From Pseudonocardia sp. C8 (GTDB lineage Bacteria > Actinomycetota > Actinomycetes > Mycobacteriales > Pseudonocardiaceae): 64,000 nucleotides of DNA. Positions 40,548 to 49,349 of this stretch are shown one piece after another. A model generated the notes under the pieces. That model searched no databases. It worked only from the letters and a program-made list of their open reading frames with translations, and was not told the origin of the DNA. Positions within the stretch are counted from its first letter, which is position 1; each line of letters opens with the position of its first letter. Position numbers and translations under genes: made by a program. The DNA lies in NCBI RefSeq assembly GCF_014267175.1, contig NZ_JACMTR010000002.1, positions 942,001-1,006,000 on the forward strand, in the 5' to 3' direction.

Positions 40548-42892
40548 CGGGGCACCTCCAGTGCTGCGAAGATCGCGGCGCGCGGGATCGGGGTGGCGTC
40601 CAGCTCGACGCCGGTGTGCCGCAGGGCGTCGTTCACCGCGTTGAGGACGGCGGCCGGGGCGCCGATCGTCCCGCCCTCGCCTGCACCCTTGGCGCCGTCG
40701 GCGGTGAACGCGCACGGCGTCTCGAGGTGCTCGATGCGCACGTCCGGGATCTCGGCGGCGGTCGGGACCTTGTACTCCATGAAGCTCGGCGCCAGTGGCT
40801 GCCCGAGCTCGTCGTAGGTGACCTGCTCGAACAGGGCCCCGGCGATGCCCTGGGCGATGCCGCCGCGGGCCTGGCCCTCCACGACCCGCGGGTGGATCGC
40901 GACGCCGCAGTCCTCCACGCACACGTAGCGCAGGATCTCGACGCCGCCGGTGCCCGGGTCGAGCGCGACGACGCAGCCGTGGGTGGCGTTGGAGAACGTG
41001 CCGTCGCCGCCGACGTCGAAGCTGGCCGTCGCGGTCAGGCCGGGGCCGAGGTCCTTGGGCAGCAGGTGCGAGCGCAGGTAGGCGACCTCGGCGAGCTCGG
41101 GGAACGCGAAGGTGCGGTCCCCGGCGCGGACGCCGCCGTGGCCGTCGAGGGAGCAGGCGTCGACGTCCACCCCGGCCAGGTGCGCGGCCAGGGCCCGCAG
41201 CTGGTCGGCGAGCTTCACGGCGGCGGCCGACGCCGCGGACCCGCCGACGGTCACCGAGCGGGACGCGAACGAGCCCCAGCCGTAGGTGATCCGGTCGGTG
41301 TCGCCCTGGACGATCTTGACCTTGTCGTAGCCGATGCCGAGCCGGTCGGCGACGATCTGGGCGAACGTGGTCTCGTGGCTCTGGCCGTGCGAGAGCGTGC
41401 CGGTGGTGACCGAGACGGTCCCGTCGAGGTCCATCGTGATCTGGGACAGGTCGAACCCGGGCACGACCTGCATCTTGCGCTGCGCGAACGCGCCCGAGCC
41501 GTAGCCGGTGCGCTCGGAGAAGCAGGAGTAGCCGACCCCGACCACGCGGCCCGGCTCGGTATGGGACAGCCAACCCTCCTCGCGCAGGACCTGCTCGCAG
41601 AGGTCCAGCGACTCCCGATAGGAGCCCGGGTCGTAGGTGACGCCGTTGACCCCGCGGTAGGGGAACTCGGTGATCAGGTTGCGGCGCCGGACGTCGAGCG
41701 GGTCGAGGCCCAGCTCGCGGGCGGCCCGCTCCATGAGCCGCTCCATCACCATCACGTACTGCGGCCGGGACACCCCGCGGTACGGCGCGGTCGGCGCCTT
41801 GTTGGTGGCCACGGCGCGGCCGCGGACCCGGTAGGCCGGCACCCGGTAGACACCCGGCATCTCCGCGGAGGCCATCAGCGGCTCGATCCCGGCCGTGAAC
41901 GGGTAGCACGAGTAGGCGCCCATGTCGCAGACGATGTCGGCGTCGAGTGCGAGGATCTCGCCGTCGGCGGTGAACGCGGCACGGGCGGTGTAGTGCTGCT
42001 CGCGGGCCAGGAAGCTCGCGGTCAGCGCCTCGCGCCGGTCCTCGATCCACTTCACCGGGCGGCGCAGCCGCCGCGCGGCCGCCGCCGCGGCGATCTCCTC
42101 CCGGCTGACCACGCACTTCTGGCCGAACCCGCCGCCCATGTCCGGCACGGTCACCCGGACCTGCTTCTCGTCCAGCCCGGCGCAGCGGGCGAGCACCGTG
42201 CGGACCTGGTGCGGCACCTGGGTGCAGGTGCGCACCAGGAGCTGCTCGTCGCGGTCGTCCCAGTCGGCGACGACGCCGCGGGTCTCCAGCGGCAGCGCGT
42301 TCTGCCGGCCGGTGGTCGCCTCCACGGTGACGACGGTGTGGGCCGTGGCGAAGGTGTCGTCGATGCCCTCGGTGGCGAACAGCGACACGTCGACGAGCAC
42401 GTTGCCGGGGGCCTCGTCGTGCACCGGCGGCCCGGCCGCGGCGAGCGCGGCGGCCTCGCCCACCACCGGGTCGAGGGGCTCGTAGTCGACGAGTGCGGCC
42501 TCGACGCCGTCCTCGGCCGCGTACGGGTCGGTCGCGACGACCACCGCGAGGGGCTCACCGACGTAGCGGACCTTGTCCCGGGCCAGGACCGGCATCGACG
42601 TCGGTGTGAACTCCTCCGGCGGCCGGTCCAGCAGCGCGGTGATGTCGCCCAGCGCCAGGTCGGCGGCGTCGAACGCGGCGACGACGCCGGGCACCTCGCG
42701 GACCTCGGACAGGTCGACCGCGGTGACGAGGGCGTGCGCCTCGGTGCTGCGGACGAACGCGGCGTGCAGCATCCGCGGGAGCTCGACGTCGTCGACGAAC
42801 CGGCCGCGCCCGGCCAGCAGCCGCGGGTCCTCCCGGCGCGGCACGTCCGCGCCCACCCAGGTGCCGTCCCGCCGGAACCCCGGCTCACCCAT
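40544..42892 (-). CDS. Molybdenum hydroxylase large subunit, probable nicotinate dehydrogenase
   Basis: This is the molybdopterin-cytosine-dinucleotide subunit (782 residues) of the CoxL/XdhB family. PDMGGGFGQK is the Gly-rich Moco loop. APYRGVSRPQYVMVMERLME is the second cofactor block, and GAKGAGEGGTIGAPAAVLNAVNDAL carries the catalytic Glu. The CO-dehydrogenase active-loop cysteine motif (AYxCSFR) is absent, and the region reads TAPYRGVSRP, so this is a hydroxylase and not a CO dehydrogenase. It overlaps both partner subunits. Substrate by context: nicotinate at C6. Confidence 0.9.
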   Translation of the reverse strand: MGEPGFRRDGTWVGADVPRREDPRLLAGRGRFVDDVELPRMLHAAFVRSTEAHALVTAVDLSEVREVPGVVAAFDAADLALGDITALLDRPPEEFTPTSMPVLARDKVRYVGEPLAVVVATDPYAAEDGVEAALVDYEPLDPVVGEAAALAAAGPPVHDEAPGNVLVDVSLFATEGIDDTFATAHTVVTVEATTGRQNALPLETRGVVADWDDRDEQLLVRTCTQVPHQVRTVLARCAGLDEKQVRVTVPDMGGGFGQKCVVSREEIAAAAAARRLRRPVKWIEDRREALTASFLAREQHYTARAAFTADGEILALDADIVCDMGAYSCYPFTAGIEPLMASAEMPGVYRVPAYRVRGRAVATNKAPTAPYRGVSRPQYVMVMERLMERAARELGLDPLDVRRRNLITEFPYRGVNGVTYDPGSYRESLDLCEQVLREEGWLSHTEPGRVVGVGYSCFSERTGYGSGAFAQRKMQVVPGFDLSQITMDLDGTVSVTTGTLSHGQSHETTFAQIVADRLGIGYDKVKIVQGDTDRITYGWGSFASRSVTVGGSAASAAAVKLADQLRALAAHLAGVDVDACSLDGHGGVRAGDRTFAFPELAEVAYLRSHLLPKDLGPGLTATASFDVGGDGTFSNATHGCVVALDPGTGGVEILRYVCVEDCGVAIHPRVVEGQARGGIAQGIAGALFEQVTYDELGQPLAPSFMEYKVPTAAEIPDVRIEHLETPCAFTADGAKGAGEGGTIGAPAAVLNAVNDALRHTGVELDATPIPRAAIFAALEVPR

Positions 42893-43688
42893 GGCGCTCC
42901 TCCTCGCTCGACGCGGCCGCCGCGCGGGCCCGGGCGACCAGGGTGCGGACCAGCCCGCGGCGGTAGGCCGCCGGGACGCCCGGCTCGTCGCGCAGGTCGA
43001 GGCCGGCCGCGATCTCGTCGGCGGTGCCGGCCGGGCGGACCAGCACCGGCACCGGCCCGACCCCGCCCAGGACCACCGAGTCGGTGTCCGGGTCGACCCC
43101 GGCGGCGACGACCGCGAAGTCGCCGCGCCGGTCGGCGTACTCGGTGAACGCGGCGCGCGGCGCCGGCCGGGCGAACACGATCTCGACGATCACCTCGTCC
43201 GGCTCCAGTGCCGTGGTGAACGGGCCGAGGAAGAACTCCCCGGCCGCGATCTCCCGCCGTCCGGCCGGGCCCTCGGCGACGATCACCGCGTCCAGCAGCA
43301 CCGCCAGCAGGCACCACTCGGCGGTGGCGTCGGCGTGCGCGATGCTGCCGCCGACGGTGCCGCGGGTGCGGATCGGCAGGTGCCCGACCCAGCGCATGGT
43401 GTCCGACAGGATCCGGAAGCCCGGCCCGAGGTCGGCCTTCTCCACCGCGCGGTGCGTGGTGAGCGCCCCGATCCGGAGCGTGTCGCCCTCACGGCGGATC
43501 CCGGCCAGGCCCGGCACGTGGGTGAGGTCGACCAGGTGCCCCGGCCGGGCCATCCGGAAGTTCATCATCGCGACCAGGCTCTGCCCGCCGGCGAGGAGCT
43601 TGGGCTCCTCGCCGGCCAGCTCGGTCAGCAGGTCGACCGCGCCGCGCACCGAGGCCGCCCGGTGGTAGGTGAACGGGGCCGGTTTCAC
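42885..43688 (-). CDS. Molybdenum hydroxylase FAD subunit, probable nicotinate dehydrogenase
   Basis: This 267-residue CoxM-type subunit contains KLLAGGQSLVAMMNFRMARP and TRGTVGGSIAHADATAEW, the two FAD-binding loops of the family. It accepts electrons from the 2Fe-2S subunit and passes them to an external acceptor. The start is GTG overlapping the stop of the carrier gene upstream (GTGA), and its end overlaps the large subunit by eight bases. All three subunits are therefore made in stoichiometric order FAD-Mo-FeS. Confidence 0.92.
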   Translation of the reverse strand: MKPAPFTYHRAASVRGAVDLLTELAGEEPKLLAGGQSLVAMMNFRMARPGHLVDLTHVPGLAGIRREGDTLRIGALTTHRAVEKADLGPGFRILSDTMRWVGHLPIRTRGTVGGSIAHADATAEWCLLAVLLDAVIVAEGPAGRREIAAGEFFLGPFTTALEPDEVIVEIVFARPAPRAAFTEYADRRGDFAVVAAGVDPDTDSVVLGGVGPVPVLVRPAGTADEIAAGLDLRDEPGVPAAYRRGLVRTLVARARAAAASSEEERHG

Positions 43689-45082
43689 GCCCGCTCCACC
43701 ACCTCGGGGTCGAGGTGCTCCTCGGTGCCGGTGATCCGGTCCAGCTCCCGGCCGCGGGTCTCCGGCGCGCCGAACGCCATGAACGCGACGGCCGCGACGA
43801 CCAGCAGGCCCATCACCGTGAAGGTCAGCGGCAGGCCCAGCACCGGCCACAGCAGGCTGCCGAAGATCAGCGGGACGAACCCGGTGACGGCCCGGCTCGA
43901 CGACGACGCCCAGCCGAACCCGGAGGCCCGCAGCTCGGTGGGGTACAGCTCGGAGACGTAGGCGTACATGACCGGGATGACGACCAGGGCGAAGAACCCG
44001 AACACCGCGATCAGCGCGATGGCCGCCGCCGGCGTCTCCATGACCAGCGAGAACACGATCAGCGAGAGCGCGGCCGCCGGGGCGGCGATGCCGATCACCC
44101 ACTTGCGGCCGAGGGTGTCCACCAGCAGCACGGAGGTGAGCACGCCGAGGATGCCGACCGCGTTCATCACGGTGGTGGAGCCGAACGCGGCGACCTCGCC
44201 CATGCCCTGCGCGCGCAGGATCGACGGCATCCAGGACAGCGCGGCGTAGTAGACGACCATGACGGTGATGAACAGCGACCAGGCCACGCCGGTGACGGTG
44301 GGGGAGAACGCCCAGACCAGCTTCAGCTGCTCGGCCAGCGCGGCCAGGCCGCGGCGGCGGGAACGGGCGGGCTCCGGGGGAAGGGCGGGGATCTCGTAGG
44401 GCTCCGGGGTGGCACCGGTGCGCCGCATCATGTCGTCGATGACGGCGCGGGCCTCCTCCTCGCGGCCGGTCCGGGCCAGGTAGAGCGGGGACTCCGGCAC
44501 GCCACGGCGGATCCAGAACAGCAGCAGCGCGGGCAGCACCATGAGGGCCAGCATCCAGCGCCAGTTTCCGGCCACCGGGACCAGCAGGGTCGCCGAGAGC
44601 CCGGCCAGGGTGGTGCCGATCGGCCACCAGCCGTCCATCGCGGCGAGCACCTTGCCGCGCTGCTTGCGCGGCGAGAACTCGCTGACGATCGCGTAGTCCA
44701 CCGGGATGCAGCCGCCCAGGCCGACGCCGGCCAGGAAGCGCAGCACCAGGAAGACCTCCCAGCTCGGCGAGAGCGCGCCGAGCACGGAGAACAAGGCGAA
44801 GATCATCAGCGTGATGCTGAAGGCGCGCTTGCGGCCCATCCGGTCCGCGATGGTGCCCCAGGCGACCGCGCCGACCGCCATGCCGACCAGGTTGGCCGTG
44901 GCGACCAGGCCGCGCTCGCCGGTGGACAGGGCGAACTCGGTGCCGAGCAGCGGGGTGAGGAAGCCGTTGAGGGCCACGTCCCAGGCGTCGAACATGTAGC
45001 CGAGGCCGCCGATGATGAAGATCTTCCCCTGGACGTTCCACCGCCAGGGCAGGTCCTGGACGACCTGGTCGCCGGTACGCAT
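43685..45082 (-). CDS. nicT: MFS transporter of the nicotinate operon (NiaP/NicT-like)
   Basis: This twelve-segment carrier has 465 residues. The N-terminal GGLGYMFDAWDVALNGFLTPLL resembles the acidic first-helix motif of NiaP-type niacin and aromatic-acid importers. GTIADRMGRKRAF and PESPLYLARTGREEEAR are the loop motifs of the sugar/organic-acid MFS branch. Its position second in the nicC operon, before the hydroxylase genes, supports import of nicotinate or 6-hydroxynicotinate. The symbol is by analogy. Confidence 0.82.
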   Translation of the reverse strand: MRTGDQVVQDLPWRWNVQGKIFIIGGLGYMFDAWDVALNGFLTPLLGTEFALSTGERGLVATANLVGMAVGAVAWGTIADRMGRKRAFSITLMIFALFSVLGALSPSWEVFLVLRFLAGVGLGGCIPVDYAIVSEFSPRKQRGKVLAAMDGWWPIGTTLAGLSATLLVPVAGNWRWMLALMVLPALLLFWIRRGVPESPLYLARTGREEEARAVIDDMMRRTGATPEPYEIPALPPEPARSRRRGLAALAEQLKLVWAFSPTVTGVAWSLFITVMVVYYAALSWMPSILRAQGMGEVAAFGSTTVMNAVGILGVLTSVLLVDTLGRKWVIGIAAPAAALSLIVFSLVMETPAAAIALIAVFGFFALVVIPVMYAYVSELYPTELRASGFGWASSSSRAVTGFVPLIFGSLLWPVLGLPLTFTVMGLLVVAAVAFMAFGAPETRGRELDRITGTEEHLDPEVVERA

Positions 45083-45109
45083 GTGTACTCCTCGGGTGGT
45101 GGGTGTCGT

Positions 45110-46378
45110 TCAGCGGGCGAACTGGTAGGTGATGGCCTCGTTGTCCGGATCGTGCAGTGGCGATCCGCGCCAGAGCCAGTCGTAGGAGACGTCCGACTCA
45201 CCGTCGAAGCGGCGCAGCTTCTCGTCGCGCGCACGCTGCTCCGGGCCGTCGGGCAGGTGGTAGAAGTCCATGTTGCGCAGGGAGGCGTCCTGCACCATCC
45301 CGGCGTGCTTGGCCCGCCGGTGCACGTAGCGGGAGAGCGCGCCGTCGATGCCGGCACGCCCGGCCGCGGCCAGCTCCTCGGCGAGCACCGCCGCGTCCTC
45401 CATCGCCTGGGACGCGCCCTGTGCCTGGTAGGGCAGCATCGCGTGGCAGGCGTCGCCGAGCAGCGCGACGCGGCCGTCGACCCACACCGGGTCGCGGCGG
45501 CGGCGGTACAGGGCCCAGGCGGAGACGTCGTCCTTGGCCTTGGACAGCATCGCCGGGACCCGGTCGTCCCAGTCGGCGAAGTCGGCGACCATGTCGTCCG
45601 CGGTCGCCGGGCCGCTCCAGTCCCGGCGCACCTGCTCGGTGCACGGGACGATCGCGACGACGTTCAGGCACTCGCCCTGGCGGATCATGTAGTGCACCAG
45701 GTGCTTGTCCGGGCCATACCAGATCGTCGAGTGGTAGCGGTCGAGCAGGAACCGGGTGGCCGGGTCGGCGGCGATCAGGTCGCCGGGGATCAACGCCCGG
45801 TAGGCCATCTCGCCGGAGAACGCGAGCGTGTCGTCGAAGCCCGCGAGGTCGCGGACGGCCGAGCGGATCCCGTCGGCACCGACCAGCAGGTCACCGCCGA
45901 ACCGGCCCCCGCGGGCGGTGACCGCGACCGGCCGGTCCGGGTCGGTGCGGTCGAGCTCGACGACCTTCGCGTCGGTGTGCACGTCGACGACCGGCCCCGG
46001 CCCGTCCGGGTCCAGGCAGGCGTCGTGCAGGACGCGGTGCAGGTCGGCCCGGTGGTAATGCCAGTACGGGGCGCCGTAGACGTCGACGACGCGCTGGCCG
46101 AGCGGCAGCTGGGCGATCACGCTGCCGTCGGCCCAGCGCCGCCGGACCTGGTCCTGGGGGGCGGTGTGGATGCGCTCCAGCTGCGGGCGCAGGCCGAGAC
46201 CGATCAGGACGCGGCTGGCGTTCGGCGCGGTCTGGATGCCGGCGCCGACCTCGCCGAGCTGCGGCGCGGCCTCCAGCACGGTGACCCGGAAGCCCTGCTG
46301 GCGCAGGGCGAGCGCGGCGGTGAGCCCGCCGAGGCCACCTCCGACGACCGTGATCTCCAGGGACTGGCTGGGTGCCAC
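45110..46378 (-). CDS. nicC: 6-hydroxynicotinate 3-monooxygenase
   Basis: This class A flavin monooxygenase has 422 residues. The N-terminal FAD motif LEITVVGGGLGGLTAALALR starts at residue 8. LVGADGIRSAVR is the DG motif, and LLGDACHAMLPYQAQGASQAMEDA is the GD motif. It decarboxylates and hydroxylates 6-hydroxynicotinate to 2,5-dihydroxypyridine. GTG 46378 is chosen because GAGGAGG lies five bases upstream; the frame opens earlier at 46459, but that would run through the promoter element. The gene leads the leftward nic operon. A salicylate-hydroxylase-like enzyme is the generic alternative. Confidence 0.9.
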   Translation of the reverse strand: MAPSQSLEITVVGGGLGGLTAALALRQQGFRVTVLEAAPQLGEVGAGIQTAPNASRVLIGLGLRPQLERIHTAPQDQVRRRWADGSVIAQLPLGQRVVDVYGAPYWHYHRADLHRVLHDACLDPDGPGPVVDVHTDAKVVELDRTDPDRPVAVTARGGRFGGDLLVGADGIRSAVRDLAGFDDTLAFSGEMAYRALIPGDLIAADPATRFLLDRYHSTIWYGPDKHLVHYMIRQGECLNVVAIVPCTEQVRRDWSGPATADDMVADFADWDDRVPAMLSKAKDDVSAWALYRRRRDPVWVDGRVALLGDACHAMLPYQAQGASQAMEDAAVLAEELAAAGRAGIDGALSRYVHRRAKHAGMVQDASLRNMDFYHLPDGPEQRARDEKLRRFDGESDVSYDWLWRGSPLHDPDNEAITYQFAR

Positions 46379-46428
46379 GACGACCTCCTCGCGTCTCTCG
46401 GACCGTGTGATCTGGCCCGCACGAGAAG

Positions 46429-46461
46429 TAATCCGAGCACGTACTATCCGGATACGCAAGA
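46429..46461 (-). promoter_or_regulatory. Promoter/operator element of the nicC operon, shared with nicX
   Basis: This is the minus-strand copy of the 33-base nicX element, with a single difference (TATCCGGATA here, TACCCGGATA at nicX). The perfect palindrome TATCCGGATA in this copy is a good core for a MarR dimer. It lies 51 bases upstream of the nicC start and 64 bases downstream of the marR stop. Confidence 0.7.
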
Positions 46462-46525
46462 GTTTGCCGGAAACGAACCCGGACCGGAACGTGGCGTCAC
46501 GTCCCGTTCACACCCGGAGCGGTGG

Positions 46526-47035
46526 CTACGCGGGGTCGTCCAGGTGGCCGCGCTCGGCGACCGCCTCCCAGTGCGCGCCCAGGGCGTTGAGCAGGCCGGC
46601 GATCTCGCCGCGGCGCTCCTCGGGGAGCGCTGCCAGCAGCTCCCGGTCCAGGCGGCGGGTCCGGCGGGTGACCTCCTCGAGGGCGCTGACGCCGTCGTCG
46701 GTGAGGGCGAGGATCTTGCGCCGGGCGTCCCGGGGCGACTCGGTGCGGGAGATCAGCCCGCGGCGTTCCATCCGCCGGCAGACGTCGGCCATCGTCGAGG
46801 TGTCCAGCGCGACCGCGCTCGCCAGCGAGCTCTGGTCCGAGCCCGGGTAGGCGCGGATTGCGGACAGGACCGCGAACTGCGGACCGGTCAGGACGGCGTC
46901 GACGTGCCGGTTCCAGGCGGCGAGGTAGGCCTGGTACATCCGCCGGGCGCCGTATCCGGGGGCGGCGACCAGGTCCGCGGGCGGGGCGGCGGCGACGGCC
47001 GGTTTCTGCGCCCGGCGGCGGAGCGGCTCGCCCAA
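46526..47035 (-). CDS. nicR: MarR-family regulator, probable NicR
   Basis: This winged-helix regulator has about 169 residues. LTGPQFAVLSAIRAYPGSDQSSLASAVALDTSTMADVCRRMERRGLISR is the DNA-binding core, and RDARRKILALTDDGVSAL is the wing. A TTG at 47035 is proposed as start because GGAGG (47042-47046 on the other strand) lies six bases before it. The frame is open further, to 47128, but that would overlap the K+ channel gene. In Pseudomonas, MarR-type NicR represses nicC and nicX and responds to 6-hydroxynicotinate; the shared 33-base elements fit the same scheme. Confidence 0.82.
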   Translation of the reverse strand: MGEPLRRRAQKPAVAAAPPADLVAAPGYGARRMYQAYLAAWNRHVDAVLTGPQFAVLSAIRAYPGSDQSSLASAVALDTSTMADVCRRMERRGLISRTESPRDARRKILALTDDGVSALEEVTRRTRRLDRELLAALPEERRGEIAGLLNALGAHWEAVAERGHLDDPA

Positions 47036-47087
47036 TGGTTCCTCCGTGGCCGGTCCGGACCCGGTGTCCGGTGTTCGGTGGGAGATC

Positions 47088-48914
47088 CTACGTGTCCGGA
47101 CGATCACGGCGCGTGCCGGTGAGCGCATCGCCGGGCAGCGCCTCCCGGTAGCCGGTCAGGCGCCGCCACAGCCAGCCGGTGGGCACGTGCCGCCCGGTGC
47201 GCACGTACTCGCGCGCCCCGTCGTTGACCAGCGTGGTGTCGAGGCCGCGGCGGGCCGCGGCGTCGCCGGTGAGCAGCAGCTGGTCGCCCGGGGCGAGCAC
47301 CAGGTCGTCGCCGGGCACCAGCATGCCGTCGTCGCCGCGCAGCACCATGAGCACGACGACGGCGAGCCGGTGCTCCCGGCCGTCGGGGTCGCGCAGCACG
47401 TCACCGAGGGTGGCGGTGCCGGAGGCGAGCCAGGCCGTCATCGACGGTGCCTCGGCCGGGTCCAGCACCACCTTCCACACGTCCTTCAGCCGGGCCCCGC
47501 AGGTGCCCGCCAGCCGGTCGATCACGGCCCGCGACCACGCGTCGGTCTGCCGGGACACCTCCTGCAGGAACCGCCACAGCAGCGGCGTGGACAGCTGCGC
47601 GAACACCTCGTGCGCCACCACGTCGGCCGGTACCAGCAGCGCGTCGGGCCCGATCGCGGCGAACAGCGGGGCGTTCTCCGGCCGGTTCTGGCGGGCGATC
47701 ACGAACAGTGCGGGGTTGAGCCGGCGGGCCTCGGCGACCGCCGACAGGTTCGCGGTGTCGCTGTTGGTGCCCGCGACCAGCCCGATCGCGTCCTCGACCC
47801 CGGCGCGGGCCAGCACGTCGGGGTCGTAGCCCTCGCCGATGATGTCGACCCCGTGGTTGCCGGCCCGCCCCGGGGACGACTCGACGACCACGACGTCGAG
47901 CCCTTCCGCGCGCAGGTCGGTGGTGAACTCGCGACCGAACCGCCCGTAGCCGCACATGATCCAGCGGCCCCCGGCCGGGAGGCGGCCGTGGGTGGGCAGC
48001 GGTGCACCCGGGCCGCCCTCCAGCCACATCATCAGCTGCAGCGACGCCGGCGCGTGCATGGCGATGCGGAGGTGGTCGCCGAACCGGTCGAACGCGTTCA
48101 CCACCCAGGGATCGCCGAAGGTCCGCATCCGGTGCGCGACCGACGTGGATCCGGTGCGTGCCACCACCCGCAGGTCGGGGCGCTGCAGAGCGACGGTCAT
48201 GGCGACCGCCAGGTTGGCCTCGTCGTCGTCGGTGAGGGCCAGGACGGCGTCGCAGTGCGGGTTCGCGAGCCCGGCGAGCGCGAGCCGCTCCGGGTCGCGG
48301 GCGTCGGCGACCAGGCCGGGCACGTCCGCCCGGTACGCCCGCAGCTCCAGCGCCTCGATCCGGTCGGCCCGGTTGTCGATCACGACGACCCGCCGGCCGA
48401 TGTCGTCGAGCAGCCGGCAGAGCAGCTGCCCCGTGCGGTCGTGCCCCACGACCAGGAAGAACGGCTCGCGCAGGCGCCGGACCCGGCGGGTGAACCGGTG
48501 CAGCGCGACGGCGTCGCGGAACGCCCGGTCCTGCAGCAGCGAGAGCAGCGTGCCGATGGCGTACGCCCAGCCGACGACGGTGAGGTAGATCGAGATCGTG
48601 ACCCACAGCCGCTGGTCGGCGGTGAACGGCTCGGGTAGCTCACCGAACCCGATCGTCGACGCGGTGTAGCTCATGACGTAGAAGGCGTCGAAGAAGCTCA
48701 TCGGCACGCCGGCCGCGCCGGGGATGAGCGCCAGCCCGAGCACGCTGACCGCGAAGATCGTGATGAGGACGATCAGCGGGGCACGCATGTGCCGCAGCAC
48801 CAGGAAGATCGTGGCCTCGGCCTGCTCGGTGGAGGCGACCGGCACCCGCCGGCGCCGTCGGCGCCGGTCGTCGTCGGCCCGGCCGAGCAGCAGCGCGAGG
48901 AGCGGCGACGTCAC
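47088..48914 (-). CDS. Potassium channel with two RCK (TrkA-N) domains
   Basis: This 608-residue membrane protein has a two-helix pore module near residues 45-130 with the selectivity filter TIGFGE in YTASTIGFGELPEPF. Two Rossmann RCK domains follow (FFLVVGHDRTGQLLCRLLDD and WIMCGYGRFGREFTTDLRAEG, both NAD/nucleotide-binding type), then a TrkA-C domain (VPGDDLVLAPGDQLLLTG). It would gate K+ flow in response to bound nucleotide or ions. The start is GTG. A DUF6394 membrane protein is encoded six bases upstream and is likely co-transcribed. Confidence 0.88.
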   Translation of the reverse strand: MTSPLLALLLGRADDDRRRRRRRVPVASTEQAEATIFLVLRHMRAPLIVLITIFAVSVLGLALIPGAAGVPMSFFDAFYVMSYTASTIGFGELPEPFTADQRLWVTISIYLTVVGWAYAIGTLLSLLQDRAFRDAVALHRFTRRVRRLREPFFLVVGHDRTGQLLCRLLDDIGRRVVVIDNRADRIEALELRAYRADVPGLVADARDPERLALAGLANPHCDAVLALTDDDEANLAVAMTVALQRPDLRVVARTGSTSVAHRMRTFGDPWVVNAFDRFGDHLRIAMHAPASLQLMMWLEGGPGAPLPTHGRLPAGGRWIMCGYGRFGREFTTDLRAEGLDVVVVESSPGRAGNHGVDIIGEGYDPDVLARAGVEDAIGLVAGTNSDTANLSAVAEARRLNPALFVIARQNRPENAPLFAAIGPDALLVPADVVAHEVFAQLSTPLLWRFLQEVSRQTDAWSRAVIDRLAGTCGARLKDVWKVVLDPAEAPSMTAWLASGTATLGDVLRDPDGREHRLAVVVLMVLRGDDGMLVPGDDLVLAPGDQLLLTGDAAARRGLDTTLVNDGAREYVRTGRHVPTGWLWRRLTGYREALPGDALTGTRRDRPDT

Positions 48915-48920
48915 GGCGCG

Positions 48921-49307
48921 CTACCTGCGGTGGAACGACACGGTCTCGACGACCAGCAGGACCACCGACACGGCGTTGGCCAGCAGCGCGCCGCCCGAGA
49001 GCGACACGACGCTGGCCGTCGACGCCGCGGTGACCCCCTCGGCCGACGAGTGGGCGAAGTAGCCCCACACCATCGCGGCGGCGACGAGCTGCAGGTCGGC
49101 GACGAGGCTGGTGGCCAGGTGCACGGCCCCGATCTGGGTGCGGTCGCCGAACTTCAGGACGGTCGCGATCAGGCTGATCACGATCGCGGCGAACAGCTCG
49201 TAGATGTTGTGGACGGCCGGGTCGTCGATGTCGCCGAGGAAGAACCCGAAGTTCAGGGTGGCGGCGAGGAGCACGAAGAACCCGAAGATCACCTTTTCCA
49301 GGTTCAT
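48921..49307 (-). CDS. DUF6394 membrane protein, partner of the K+ channel
   Basis: This 128-residue protein has four predicted membrane helices. The conserved stretch NLEKVIFGFFVLLAATLNFGFFLGDID followed by HNIYELFAAIVISLIATVLKFGDRTQIGAVHLATSLVADLQL matches the DUF6394 family as I recall it. ATG 49307 with GGGAG seven bases upstream is preferred over GTG 49313. Only six bases separate it from the channel gene, so it is probably an accessory or assembly partner. Its function is undescribed. Confidence 0.75.
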   Translation of the reverse strand: MNLEKVIFGFFVLLAATLNFGFFLGDIDDPAVHNIYELFAAIVISLIATVLKFGDRTQIGAVHLATSLVADLQLVAAAMVWGYFAHSSAEGVTAASTASVVSLSGGALLANAVSVVLLVVETVSFHRR

Positions 49308-49349
49308 CGGCACACTCCCGTGGTCGTCCGAGATCCGGGAGACGAGAGC

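Noticed and set aside
40544..43688. Carbon monoxide dehydrogenase (coxMSL)
   Set aside because: The large subunit lacks the CO-dehydrogenase active-loop cysteine motif, and the genes lie inside a complete nicotinate operon.
43715..47122. A 1135-codon open frame on the plus strand across the carrier, nicC and marR genes
   Set aside because: It crosses three well-supported genes and a promoter element, and its translation is a mixture of Gly/Arg/Asp-rich filler.
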